Source of the DNA: Polyporus tsugae
Taxonomy: Eukaryota > Basidiomycota > Agaricomycetes > Polyporales > Polyporaceae
Length of the DNA stretch: 64,000 nt
Direction: 5' to 3'
Assembly: GCA_024305745.1 (NCBI GenBank)
Contig: JAHRBS010000005.1
Coordinates: 1,674,001 to 1,738,000, forward strand
The first letter of the stretch is position 1; every line of letters starts with the position of its first letter. A program made the position numbers and the translations under genes. Shown piece by piece: positions 23,801-33,879 of this stretch. The notes under the pieces are model-generated. The model was not told the DNA's origin. It did no database searches and worked only from the letters and a program-made list of their open reading frames with translations.

Positions 23801-26083
23801 GAATCACAGGAATCCGCGGACCAAGTCCCCGCTCCTAAGAATCTCCCTGATGACGATGAGGAGCCACATCGTCCTCCCAAAAACCTTCCTTCTAAAAAGG
23901 ACAAGGGCAAGGCGCAAGACGTCGCACCTCCTGCACCACCGGCTGAACTACCTGTACAGCGTACTTCACGCAGACAGACGCCGCAAAGTGTGCATAGCCC
24001 TGTGTTGCCGCAATCTCCTCCGGTTGAAAGATCTGGCGCGAGTTCTCCGCGACGATCTGGGAGAGAACGGAAAGTACCAGTTCGCGAAGGGAATGTCTAT
24101 GGTGAATCACGACACCCTACAGACATTTTCAAGGACATAGAGAAATGGGAATCGTGGAAGAAAATGGTTGAAGTTCGTGGAAAAACGAGTCGCTCTCGTA
24201 CCGCGCCACCATCCAGAGATGAGAGGCTTCCCGGGCCTAGCTCTTCTCGATCACTTCCACGATCACACGATGAACCCGTACTCCGTCCACCTTCGAAATG
24301 GACCACGCCACGGGAGCCTACTCCCATGATCTCATCTAGTAGCAGTGACACTGAGAAAGAGGATGATTCTGGTGCCATAGCGGAACCTATACCTGCAGAG
24401 CCAGTCCCTCCACCTCACTCAGGCACTCCTAGTGAGCAAAGCTTAGAGGCACACTCGAACGAAAGTTCTGAGGAAGAAACTGATGATGAGGACGAATCAT
24501 CTGAATACGAAGATGATGATGATGAAGACGCGTCCTCAGAGGAAGTCGAAGATGCCCTGCGTGATCCAGACGGAACTGATGTGGCAGAACTATGCCGGGA
24601 AGGGGGAGCATATCTCATCCAATACCTTATTTCTAAGGCTATCCCACCAGACGATGAGGGGGAGAAGGCCTCGCCACTTAATGTGCGCGAATGGACCTTC
24701 CGTGATATCGCTGTCCTACCAAAGGATGAGGGAAAGGAGTGGTTCAACACTTGCCGCGAAGAATTAGAGGCTCTTCGCAGGCGCGATGTGTATGACTTGG
24801 TTGACCGGCCCAAAGGGCGAAAGGTCGTCAAGAACCGCTGGGTATTCGACGTCAAAACTGACGGACGAAAGAAAGCCAGGCTTGTTGCGAAAGGCTTCTC
24901 CCAGGTCGAAGGCGAAGACTTCGACAAAATATTCTCCCTAGTTGTACGATTCGAGACAGTGCGTCTCATCACAGCATTAGCAACGCTCGAGGACTGGCAT
25001 ATCTCAGGCCTCGATGTACGCAGTGCCTACCTATATGGCAAGCTGGATGAAGAGATATATATGGAGCAGCCAGAAGGGTTTCGCACACCCGGCACAGAGC
25101 ACAAAGTCCTCAGACTCAAACGTGCTCTATATGGGCTTAAGCAGGCAGGTTTAGCGTGGTGGCGCACCTTGTCTGAGTCCATGACATTGATGGGCTTTAA
25201 ACGGCTCAGCAATGATGCAGGCATATACATCTACAAACGCTCTGATGGAGCACTTGTAGTTGTTATCGTCTACGTTGACAATGCACTCTTTTGTGGGCGA
25301 AATAGAAAGCTCGTAGCTGAACTGAAAGCTCGCTTCATGAGAAAGTGGGAGTGTCGAGACCTTGGCGATGCCAAAGAGTTCTTACGCATGCGTGTTACAC
25401 GCAAAGGCAACAATATCCACCTGGATCAATGCGCCTACCTAGAGAAAGTACTGGAACGTTGCGGCATGACTAACGCGCGACCAGCTACTACTCTGCTCCC
25501 AGCAGGTTACCAACCTGAGCCCAACAAAGAGCAATCCACACCAGAGCTTCGCTCTAGGTTCCAGACAGTCATCGGTTCCCTACTGTATATCATGTTAGGA
25601 ACAAGGCCGGACTTAGCCTTCGCTGTGACAAAATTGTCCCAGTTTGCATCCAACCCATCTGAGGAGCACCTCAAGTGTGCACTCTATATCTGCCGCTATC
25701 TGGTTGGAACCAAGGATTACTCCCTGGTTTACAAAGGCAAAGCTCAGACTGGCTTAGTTGCCGGTACTGACTCTGATTGGGCATCAGATCCCAACACTCG
25801 ACGCTCGCAGACAGGATTCTTCCTGAAACTAGCAGGTGGTGTTTTCTCGTGGACTTCACATGCACAGAAAACGATTGCTCATTCCTCAACTGAGGCTGAG
25901 TATATGGCGATGAGTGATTGTAGTCGCCAAGTAGTCTGGGTTCGCAACCTACTTGCAGAACTTGGCTACTATATCGATCATATACCTCTTTCTGGAGATA
26001 ACCAAGGGTCTATCTTCATTGCATCAAATCCTGTAACGGAGCCGAGGTCCAAACACATTGATATCTGCTACCATTACATTTGA
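20897..26083 (+). CDS. copia gag-pol polyprotein (catalytically damaged)
   Basis: The ORF has 1728 codons. Gag-like residues 1-220 are followed by a Gln/Arg/Gly-rich stretch (about 220-260) instead of a CCHC zinc knuckle. The protease site DSGAS starts at residue 531. The integrase zinc finger HHRLGHP..C..C lies at about 662-706, with the catalytic core from VHTDLKEF (Asp near 727) to NGRAER. An acidic/Pro linker precedes the reverse transcriptase, which starts near 1310 (NRWVFDVKTDG). The catalytic box reads YVDN at 1459-1462, not YVDD. RNase H shows GTDSDWASD, SSTEAEYMA and DNQGSI. The frame ends at TGA 26081-26083; coding sense then continues in frame (GIVDLFYI, NPADIFTKNLG) to TAG at 26264-26266, so the normal C-terminus is cut. 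Confidence 0.93.
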   Translation: MSNALYTAVTSVLTGPNYLEWAVTMESYLLAQGQWKVINESRPATDADKQAEWDGLNGKAMGNIHLRLAQSIISAIASKTTAADIWNHLKTNYGKPGIPIVYQDFRAAISLTVPSDSNPIPALDKLEAHFQRLDTNKFDVSEHVKGMMLVSKLPQSMDPVIQVYISGLKDDAAGPAIKKITLAGVCQAVIMHWEQHQGRHQSRNNANKISAVKRKGPDPNFRQQQQQRPQRQQQRPDGQQQQGGRSRGRRSGRGRGGQPGAHQYAHFAHMVDVAPFAHITDVPTTITQGPSGVEDPRALMRKPVRAKTGDNKYPSLTSAISLAEELGIQPTFERIRILEDLVRLQQAPRAPEEQNRAASPTATPLASSSTRSPTMSGGDDLPSGTEESSSSQFEDSDSEEDRAPKRKHTLRERMSERTLEERLAPLDDPMNELTDDEDVVSLSVVEDEVESFFDQYWSVYSSPHNKLYADFAPLMAADNVASPSCRVNSPHVSVAIEQNTCPHHSSHAKCARCKGKNKQIERQDSNMWMLDSGASMHFTFNMSDFADFRYYKVHRPLYTADGVTFMTGEGTVFLTLESGKTIRLMNVALVPNLTNKLVSMGALLREGMKARASTASISFYQANELVVTFQPQNVGDTIYVIFTQPLLARNMITAFEAVDYDTLHHRLGHPSRDVLRHARKHTDKCPHVEIPKEDLICRGCAEGKMPLQSHPLDLRRASKPFELVHTDLKEFPVPSYHKHKYAILYYDDYTSHVWTVKLRTKDTALQSTRQWLTYVENQYGAKVQKWKSDAGGELKSKAFTNMLKDRGIEIITSAPHIHQQNGRAERIICTLMDKGEAMRHDACIPQSWWEFSFDHATHVYNRTPMRRLEWRTPYELLYDSKPDISHLRVFGCGAYVFLPPEVRKNKLSPKSELMVYLGIGDGGHNYKFMRLPNNVIFTAAQALFDEHMFPKCPHEQKRQRQQIAPNEEESQESADQVPAPKNLPDDDEEPHRPPKNLPSKKDKGKAQDVAPPAPPAELPVQRTSRRQTPQSVHSPVLPQSPPVERSGASSPRRSGRERKVPVREGNVYGESRHPTDIFKDIEKWESWKKMVEVRGKTSRSRTAPPSRDERLPGPSSSRSLPRSHDEPVLRPPSKWTTPREPTPMISSSSSDTEKEDDSGAIAEPIPAEPVPPPHSGTPSEQSLEAHSNESSEEETDDEDESSEYEDDDDEDASSEEVEDALRDPDGTDVAELCREGGAYLIQYLISKAIPPDDEGEKASPLNVREWTFRDIAVLPKDEGKEWFNTCREELEALRRRDVYDLVDRPKGRKVVKNRWVFDVKTDGRKKARLVAKGFSQVEGEDFDKIFSLVVRFETVRLITALATLEDWHISGLDVRSAYLYGKLDEEIYMEQPEGFRTPGTEHKVLRLKRALYGLKQAGLAWWRTLSESMTLMGFKRLSNDAGIYIYKRSDGALVVVIVYVDNALFCGRNRKLVAELKARFMRKWECRDLGDAKEFLRMRVTRKGNNIHLDQCAYLEKVLERCGMTNARPATTLLPAGYQPEPNKEQSTPELRSRFQTVIGSLLYIMLGTRPDLAFAVTKLSQFASNPSEEHLKCALYICRYLVGTKDYSLVYKGKAQTGLVAGTDSDWASDPNTRRSQTGFFLKLAGGVFSWTSHAQKTIAHSSTEAEYMAMSDCSRQVVWVRNLLAELGYYIDHIPLSGDNQGSIFIASNPVTEPRSKHIDICYHYI

Positions 26084-26276
26084 GAGGTACATGAAAAGGG
26101 CATTGTCGACCTATTCTACATTGAAGGTGACAACAATCCCGCCGATATATTCACCAAGAACTTGGGAGCGACGAAATTCGTTAAATTCCGCTCTCAACTC
26201 GGGCTCCACTTTCCACGGCCAGCTTATAGCGCCAAATCCGCTTTCGTACCCATGCCGAGTACTTAGCGAGGGGGAG

Positions 26277-26604
26277 TGTTGAGCGCGGCACTGCCAAGCA
26301 CTGGCAGCCAACATAGCCGCTAGGCTGTGACACCGCCATAGCGCCGGTTGTCACACATGCCAGATTACTCATAGCCTCGTCTATGATAATCACGCACAGC
26401 TCGACTGTGCACCGTGTATGCTACTGTACAGTTCTTATGTAATCTAGTAGTATATATACGGGCTCCCCAGAGCCCCCAATACAGAGAGTTCTTTACACCC
26501 TACCACCATCATCACTTAACAAGCCTCAACAACCCCTCCAGGTGAGTATGCGGAGCTTCCGCTAGAGTTGCTGCCTGGTGTGGGCTTTGCCCCCGGGTTC
26601 AACA
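26277..26604 (+). repeat. 3' LTR of copia element
   Basis: The repeat is 328 bp. Against the 5' LTR it differs at five transition sites and one indel. It ends in TTCAACA and runs straight into helicase coding sequence (GHEKPYV). Confidence 0.95.
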
Positions 26605-27007
26605 CACAGGCCATGAAAAGCCGTACGTGATCGTGTCCGCCGTGCGAACCACAGCGCCGGGCTTCCTGCGCTCCCTGAACCGGATGAACGTCATGCTCAC
26701 GCGCACCCAAGCGGGCATGGTGCTCGTCACCCAGCGCGCCTTCCTCCGTGGCCCGGGGAAGAGCACCCTGCTGAGCAGGCTCGCGCACCAGTGGGAGAGG
26801 CGCATCGGCGAGAAGGCCACGTGGGTGGACGCGATGGAGGTCGCGAACGGAAGGGTGACCCTACCGGGTTCTCAAGTCAAGCAGGCGACGCAACCTGAGG
26901 CGAAGCAGCAGCAGCAGCAGCCCGTTCGGTCCCGTCGGGTGAACTTGAACTCGAAGGGCGGTGCTACGGTTACGCAGAGTATGAGGGGGCTGAAGATCGC
27001 TGGGTGA
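26605..27007 (+). pseudogene. 3' end of an SF1/UPF1-like helicase gene, 5' truncated
   Basis: The open frame right after the LTR encodes GHEKPYVIVSAVRTTAPG, then SLNRMNVMLTRTQAGMVLVT, the motif V/VI region of superfamily-1 helicases (arginine in NVMLTR). A basic, Gln-rich tail (AKQQQQQPVRSRRVNLN) leads to the stop at 27005-27007. The ATPase domain and everything before the motif are missing: the piece begins at the LTR edge and no matching 5' part lies left of the retrotransposon. The frame itself is clean, unlike the decayed copy at 6.65-8.0 kb. A read-through transcript from the LTR is possible but speculative. Confidence 0.7.
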
Positions 27008-27198
27008 ACCGCGCACGGCCCGTTGTACACGAGGGGGGGATCTCATGTTGTATTGCTTTGGTTTTCCTCCCGTGGTTCGTTGCGTACGATTACTTCTGTG
27101 ACTCATTGTATATACTATTGCGTCTGTAGAAGTTCCTGTGTAACATATCCTGCTAAACATACGGTGTAATCGGAGTTTGCAGTTCATCCGCGCCGTCA

Positions 27199-29514
27199 TC
27201 ACGCCGTCGGCTGCCATTCGGATACCCACTTCGCGATGTACGACAAAGCCGTGTCCTGCACGCTCCTGACACTGGCGCTCGCGACGCCCTCCCGGACGAC
27301 CAGGTCCGAACAATGGAACCCATCGGAGAGGAGGTGGGGCTGCAAGTCCGATCCCGGGTTCGTGGACCCCTCGGCAGCGACGGTGGCCTCTTTCCAGGGA
27401 TCGCCTACATGCTCCTGCGTGTGAGAACGACGACTCAATACGGATGGAACCAGACCACGGGGACTCACGCGTGCCACTGGCGAAGACGACGTGCTCGACG
27501 GACGTGTTCCAACCCCCGTACGCGCTGTTTATGCCGGTCGCGTTCGGGGAGGCGAATGCGGCGGACCCGAACGCTTCGGGGAAGCGGTACGTACACTGGC
27601 GCTGCATGGCCGGGTTCAATAAGCACTGTGAAGGGCGCGGCGGAGGAGAGTACTAGTTACCAAGCCCCACTCCGGTGTCACTACACGCGAGGTGATGGAG
27701 GGTTGTCCTCCGGGGGCGCCTGTGAACTGGAACCCAAATTCCGTGCAGCTGAAAGAGAAACCCCCAAAACGTGAATCAAAGTTCGGCACGGGGAAAACGA
27801 AAATGACCGCACTCACACCAACCACAGCCACGACCGCACCCAGTTGTTGGTGTGCGTGTCCGTCCAGAACGGGTTTGAGGGATTGTACGTGCCAAAGCAG
27901 GTCCTGACGGGAGGTGGGGTAGTAGCCGGAAATGAAACAGTTCGCAGATTCACCGATCTAACCGCAACGACTTACTCTACGTCGTCGTTGCCGCACACTA
28001 ATGGCCCTAAAGTCAACTGATAGCATCGTTCGGAGAGTGGACGAGGCACTGCGTACCCTGGCGGTAGAATGTCGACTTCCAGTACGTCCCCCACGCTTGG
28101 AGCGCGTAGTCGAGTCCCCATCCTGAAGCTGCGGCGCTGACGCCGTCCTGCACCTCTAGAGCGTCGCAGAACTGGTAGAACAGTTGACCTGTGCCACTGT
28201 CAGGCTGCAGCAACTGCCAGGTGTAGAGATTCTGTTGCACTGGCCACCACATTCAGCGTTACACATGGCATTGGATGTTGTTCTGCGAGAGTACGTACGA
28301 GCGGCCGCGAAGTCATCGTCGTGTCCCAGGGGCAAACCAAACGTCGCCTTCAACGCATTGATCGCGTCGGTGTCGTTCGACCCTATGACGGAATCGACGT
28401 GCGCGATGACGGTCTCGACATCTGCGGAGCAGTTCGCGGACATGTTCTTCCGGATGGGCTCGAAGTATCCCCAGAAGTCACTGGTGAGACGTGGGGGGTG
28501 TCAGAACCCATCCAACGTACTTGATTGAATATAGATAGTACGCACACGATCGCTTGGACGACGGCAGACGACGCATATCCGGCAGTAAACACCCCGGGAT
28601 GGCTACATAAAAAAGGTCAGCTACTTCCGTCAGCCACCCAAAGTCCAAAAAAAAAATTGGGAACCAGCACGCACCTCGTCATCGTGAAGCTCGTTAGCGC
28701 GCCAGAATAGCTGCCCCCAATCAGGACCCACGGCGCCTTTCCCGGCGCGGGTTGGTCGCCCCCAGGCATGGGCAGCTGGACGTTCTGCGCAAAGTACACT
28801 AGGTCGTCGACCGCCTGCTGAACGGTGTGCACTTGGAAGCTCTTGACAGAGAGGTCGTTGTACGGGTTCGACGCGCCGAAGAACCGGTGCTCGAGCACGA
28901 CCGTCGACCCGTTGAGGGCCTGCGCGATCCGGCCGTTGATCGTCAAGTTCGTGAGATATGCGGTGTATGCTGGAGGGAGCCAATGCTTGTGTCAGGACGC
29001 GACGCTGAAAATTCGGGATCATATGCGCATGAACATGGGGGGAAGGCAAGGGCGGGACCGATTGAAGTCAAAACCGGAACGGGGAACGTGGATAGTAACC
29101 GCCGCCTCAGGACACTTACCCGAAGCGTCTGCTTCTCCCGGCGTCGAGAGAATAATCGGTCCGCCTAAGAATCGATGTACGACGTGAGTCGCGCAGGGCT
29201 CCTGGCAGCAGTGCGGCACGGGCAGTGTGTGACGTACCTGGCTCGTAGAACTCGTACGTGTGGTAGTACCGTTGCTTGAACGTCCCGAGGTTGGGGTCGG
29301 TGTGGTCGATGAGCTGGTCGAAGTAGTAGACGTGGTTGTAGTCGGGCAGCGGCGTTCCGTTGCGACTGATTACCCGGGCATCCTTTACTGGGATTTTAAT
29401 CCGAGGAATGAAGGGCACCGGCGGCACCAGGGCGGGTCCTTGGGCACGCGACGGGAGCGCCTCCGCGTAGGACAGGAGCAAAACCAGAGGGACCACCAAG
29501 TTGAGGACGACCAT
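27199..29514 (-). CDS. serine carboxypeptidase, family S28 (copy 1)
   Basis: I start at ATG 29514. Exon 1 (29514-29238) gives a signal peptide (VVLNLVVPLVLLLSYAEALP) and the family opening HVYYFDQLIDHTDPNLGTFK. Later exons carry GGPIILSTPGEADAS and NGSTVVLEHRFFGASNPYND. They also hold the nucleophile box GGSYSGAL, and FYQFCDALEVQDGVS. The acid and base sites are SGTRDPWKE and SDGFHCSDL in the last exons; the Arg-Asp junction spans an intron. The stop is at 27199-27201. S28 enzymes (PRCP/DPP7 type) cleave after proline at acid pH; with a signal peptide this one is probably secreted or vacuolar. All catalytic residues are present and I see no stop. It is convergent with the helicase fragment; its paralog is at 45978-48287. 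Confidence 0.87.
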
Positions 29515-30590
29515 GGTACACCACGATGTACGCGAAGTAGCTGGGGATGTGGACAGTGTTTCGCCATGGATAGTGGAGAGCGGGACCTTAAAGGATCAGT
29601 GCTTAACACAAGTCGCCGAGTATACCCAGGAATATGATGGACTCACCCCTACCTCCTACCTGCCGCGGTACCAGCGAGCGACAAATTTACCCGCCAACCC
29701 GCGTTCTGGTAGCAGGACCAAGCACAGTGCACACCTTTCGGTGAACATTCATTTCCACGTCTTCAGCCCCTACATCTCAAGACGATCCAGCAGAGAGATG
29801 GTCGGACTGGGGGGACCAACACACTCGTACCCGTACCCGCACCGGGTACCCATGCCCGACCTGAACCCGTGTCATTTCCTAGGAGTCTCACAATCCTTTG
29901 CAGCGCCATCAGAGCCACTTCTCGGTACTCTGCTCCGCAACTATGGCCGAGTACTGAGTGTGCACGAGGTTGGACGCAGTCGAAGCACCACACACGTCCG
30001 CCGACACCGTTTGGAGAACTGCAAGATGTCGTTCCACGGACCAGCCAGGGCGTGCACCACTGACACAGCGGTGATCACAAGGATGCAAGCTCAGAAGGAA
30101 ACAGGGCAGGGTCAAGGCTCGTCAGGGACAGTGCCGTCGTAGGAGCACAAAGGGGCGAGGAGCGCGAAGTGCATAAAATGCTTCGTTTGATGGTAGTCCG
30201 CCGAGGAACCCCTGTTGCTACTGGTCAACATGCCGGTATCCATCGCGGGAGTCGACAAGTTGCGGAAGGACGACGTACTGGACATCACGCCCCTCAACCA
30301 TGAAGATCAGGGTCAAGGAGGTTCGTAGATACGGCGCTGGGATAGGAGAAGTTGGCTTCTTGAACCGTTTTCGTGAAAGCCGAGAAGCGTGAGGATCATT
30401 CTACAAGATCACGAGAGATAAAACGAGGAGCAATGTGCGGAGGATCAAACGCGGGTGCGTGAAAGCAGGGTTGGAATATAATGCGTGCGCAGCCACGAAA
30501 ACGTTGGTAGTGCCAAGAATCAACCAGACATGGGGGGAAGGAGGGAAAGATTTTGGGAGATGGATCAGCTGAGGTAGCTGGGTTACGGCG
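29515..30590. other. upstream region of S28 copy 1, no gene seen
   Basis: Parts of this stretch align by eye with the region upstream of S28 copy 2 (48.3-49.05 kb), for example around GTGATCACAAGGATGCAAGC and CATGCCGGTATCCATCGCG. The upstream sequence was therefore duplicated together with the gene. No coding motif was found. Confidence 0.45.
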
Positions 30591-30599
30591 AGCACGGCT

Positions 30600-30780
30600 T
30601 ACCGGTGAACTTAATGTGAACTCCCATTCGACTTTGGCACGCACGCACCGGGCAGCAGTAAGCAACCTTGATGGCGATGGCGCGTCCGGGGAGGCGAAGA
30701 CGGTCGCGAAGCTGCACGCGCTGATGCGAATGGAAGTGTAGGCTCCTGCGAGCCCTCGCGGTCGGTCGACGAGATTGTCA
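30600..30780 (-). pseudogene. kinase-like N-terminal scrap
   Basis: The minus strand matches the first exon of the kinase-like gene at 40.8 kb, with the glycine-loop region damaged and AIKV still readable near 30660-30690. Nothing downstream in the gene is present. It lies head to head with the RPC40 N-terminal scrap, as in the full modules. Confidence 0.45.
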
Positions 30781-30929
30781 TGACGGTCACCGTTGGCATT
30801 GACGTTGAGAGAGCAAGGTGACGCCGACGCTGGATTTGTGTGACTAATCCGTCACATGTGACATGACGTTGATGAGCTTCCGTCACGCTCGGGTGCCTCT
30901 TCCCTCTTCCCACCTCGCGCCCTTTGTTT

Positions 30930-31030
30930 TCATCCCCCGACGGCGCCGACGCCATGTTGGCGTGCGCCGAGAGCATGCTTCGGATGTCTCGAACACAGAA
31001 TTCCCCAGACGAATTTCTAGCTGTAAGCCT
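30930..31030 (+). pseudogene. RPC40-like first-exon scrap
   Basis: The frame RRHVGVRREHASDVSNTEFP matches the first exon at 41.07-41.18 kb (HHVGVHREHVSDISNTEFPG). The match stops after NTEFP, and from about 31070 the sequence is that found upstream of the DUF6533 genes (compare 37100-37200). This is a fusion of two normally separate parts of the module. Confidence 0.5.
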
Positions 31031-31039
31031 GAGCTCGGA

Positions 31040-31823
31040 GAACACTTCTATGGACGCTTTTGCCGAGGATTGCGCTCCCGGAGTAGCACAGGACGGGAAA
31101 CATGGGGAGGGCAGTGTCGAGAGGACACCACAAGAGGGCTGCTCAATTCCAGGTCAGTTCACTTCATCCACAACTCGTCCTCGACCTGCTCGTAGCCGAG
31201 CGGTGACGTGTTGACGATGAGCGCTCTCTCTGACATACACCAGCCGGAAGCCATCCAGCGGACTGCTTTCAGGCGGAAATTATCACCTACCCTGCCCTCG
31301 CTTTCCGGTCATAATCGACACGCAGGAAGCAGGACTGGACGGGTTTCGAACGATATACACAACGGTGTGCCCCGAGGAGGAGGGAGATACGTACACCATG
31401 CTCCATAATCCATTTCGTGCTCAAAGAGCCTGGATAAGCGCGGAATCAACTGTAAAGGCTATGTGCGACTACATCTTCATGGCGTCCAGTGTTGGTACGG
31501 TGAGCGACTCAAGGCTTGCAAAGTGAACCGACCTGCAAGCACCCCTAAGTGAGTAGGCTGGCTTCTACTTCTACATGCAGCGAGTGCTGCTTTAGCTGAC
31601 AGATTATCATGCATCGGACCATTGCATCCCGTGTTCGCAGCAATACGTCGAAGAAGATAGAGTTTATACCGGGGATCATGGCAGTGCCTGTTCGGGCGAT
31701 ATCGCGGCGACTCGGATGCATGCATGCAACATATATATGTGCCACCATTGGACTACCCCACGGACACCCTCTTCCAGTCCCCGCCCCCTTTAACAGTTCT
31801 CGTCTACATCCACGCTGGAAAAA
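31040..31823. other. duplicated region upstream of DUF6533 copy B
   Basis: It aligns by eye with 37100-37428 and 43320-43652 (shared GAGGATTGCGC, ACATGGGGAGGGC and TATATGTGCCACC blocks), with extra sequence at 31140-31500. No gene is seen. Confidence 0.5.
31729..31739 (+). promoter_or_regulatory. TATA-like element of DUF6533 copy B
   Basis: ACATATATATG lies about 90 bases before the start codon at 31824, at the same place as in copies C and D. Confidence 0.4.
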
Positions 31824-33613
31824 ATGTCCGCGACTCAGGAGATATCAAATCTGTAAGTCTGGCAGCAGCGTCGATGCCTGTCGTGCGAGCTCTAACACTG
31901 TTGTTTGAATAATAGGTACACGGAGGCGTACTGTGTTTATGCTGCTTGCGGTGCTGTCCCACACAATATTCGCCCGATTGCCCGACGCTAACCTGATGCG
32001 CTAGCAATCCTTGTCTATGACTGGTTCCTGTGCCTTGGCCAGGAGGTCAGATTCTTCTGGAACTGGCACTCCAAAGTCACTAGTTCCTCGCTGGTATATG
32101 CACTCAGCCGCTATGCGGTGCTCATAGAATTTCTCCTGGTCCTTGCGACGAACTATCCAATGTCGGACCTAGTACGCAACGTTGCCACCATTCTTCCTTC
32201 CAACTGACTCATCATTGTGTATGCAGAGGTAGCTAATGGTCGTTGACTGAGTAGATATCCATGTATGCTCACACCCAGTGCTCCCCCACACTAGCTGTAG
32301 GGCGATTACGTGGGCCCAGGTTGTCACCAGCCTGCTGGGCACGATCGCGGTCAGCGGTGCGTCCGACATGCTTCCTATACTCAAATGCTGAAAACCAAAC
32401 TGGTTTCCAGCTTTCTCTGCCCTGCGTGCATATGCACTGTCAAACAGGAACATATGGTTGACGGCCATAATCATCCTTTTGGCGCTACCGCCAACGGCGA
32501 TGAACATCGTGAGTCTCTCGGACGTCGCTGCTGGTTCCAATTGTGGTCAGTAATTTTTTCCGACAAAGTTTCGAGGCGTCTACGACACTTCGGTGAACCA
32601 ACCCAGCCCATTCAACTGCAGCTCGTCGACCTCGCTGTCTCCGACGCTCGATATCAGGTGTGTTCAACAGCCAGCATTCTGGTTCGCAACGCTAACAGTA
32701 CGAAAATCACCCTTTGCAGTGGTGTGTAAAATGTTAATCCACCTTTCCGCCGTGGTACTCACTTCTAGTATCACTTATAGCTAATCTTGTTTGGCGGGGA
32801 TCGCAGCTTGTAGCAGAGCTCCTTGTTGTCGGCATCACCTGGTGGTACAGCTACCAGTCGTATCGCATGCAGAAAGGCATCAAACTTGGCAAAACTATCA
32901 GTTCTCTGCTCATCTACAATGGTGAGACGTGTCATGGATCGTCGTGTTCCTGGCTGATGTGATGTGTCACTAGGAAGCCTCTATTTCCTGTGCGCTTGGC
33001 TCCTTGCAACACTTTAGTTCCCGGGGCTCATCGCGAAAACTGCAGATTTCTTGCGACCTTGTACATCCTCGATATCATCTTCGGCACGACGTCAGTACGT
33101 CCTCCAACTGTGGGTGTCACGATGTGTCCTCATACGTTGCTGCAGATTTCAGAAGGAACTTCGGACGCGGCGGACTTACTGGAACTGTTCTTCGATCCGT
33201 GAGTCCAGTCCGCCGCGCCGGCCAAGTTCGTACCCACTACGTTCCTGATAAGCAATTCTGCTCGCAGCCTAACTTCGATTTTCACGTGCCGCTTCATGCT
33301 CGAGCTTCGCCAATTCGACAGCAGCCCCGCATCCGTGACGTATTCCGAGACGGCTTCTCGAGTCCGAGAGCACACGGCCTCGGGGGACATTCTCCAGTTC
33401 GCGGCGCAGCCAAGCGACTCGCTCCCGGCCTTCCTCACGTCCTTCGCTCACCCCGTTCACGTTGGTTCGGCCCTGTCCGAGACGGACCCTGATTCAATCG
33501 ACGACGACGGAGCGGAATGGCAAGAAATGGACGTGGTGGCACCAACTCGGACGACGGCATCCTCCCAGAGTCCGGCTCGTGAGCAACCTTCCGAGTTGGA
33601 ACACTCGGTATAG
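31824..33613 (+). CDS. DUF6533 membrane protein, copy B
   Basis: The start is ATG 31824. Exon 1 (31824-31852, MSATQEISNL), exon 2 (31916-31950, YTEAYCVYAAC) and exon 3 (from 32005, AILVYDWFLCLGQEVRFFWNW) splice in phase and give the DUF6533 signature, followed by RYAVLIEF. Later exons are SCRAITWAQ, FSALRAYALSNRNIWLT, ITWWYSYQSYRMQKG, GSLYFLCAWLL, and the final exon, LTSIFTCRFMLELRQFDSS, running to the stop at 33611-33613. The product would be about 330 residues with several membrane spans and an acidic tail. One splice near 32175-32290 is unresolved: sequence read as intron in all copies has a stop only here. No function is known for the family. Confidence 0.75.
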
Positions 33614-33879
33614 TTCGTGGGTATGCACTCCAATGGCCGAGCAGTTGGCAGGTATTGACTGACCGTTGATGATAATAGGTGCGGGCGCCACGCCGTAATT
33701 TCCCTCACAGTCGTTGGTCCGAGTCGGTCCTCGGGCTTGTTTCCTTTCGACACTTTCGTGGCCCGTATTTGTTTTTCTGCTTGTACTACATGCATATATA
33801 CGTATGGTAGCTGGTCTCCAAACTTCGTTTTCATCCTCACTGGCGAGGGCGCGAAGATCTTGGGCCCGAGTCAGCACGG

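Larger units (their letters stand above)
20252..26604 (+). mobile_element. Ty1/copia LTR retrotransposon
   Basis: Two near-identical long terminal repeats flank one long gag-pol frame in the order Gag, protease, integrase, reverse transcriptase, RNase H, which defines the copia superfamily. A primer binding site follows the 5' LTR directly, and a polypurine tract (GAGGGGGAG) precedes the 3' LTR. The LTRs start TGTTG and end CAACA. The flanking five bases (CCCCG and CACAG) do not form a target-site duplication. LTR differences are few, about five transitions and a one-base indel in 328, so the insertion is fairly young, yet the polymerase carries disabling changes. Confidence 0.95.

Noticed and set aside
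20240..26615. A target-site duplication around the copia element
   Set aside because: The five bases outside each LTR (CCCCG and CACAG) do not match, and shifting by a few bases does not help.
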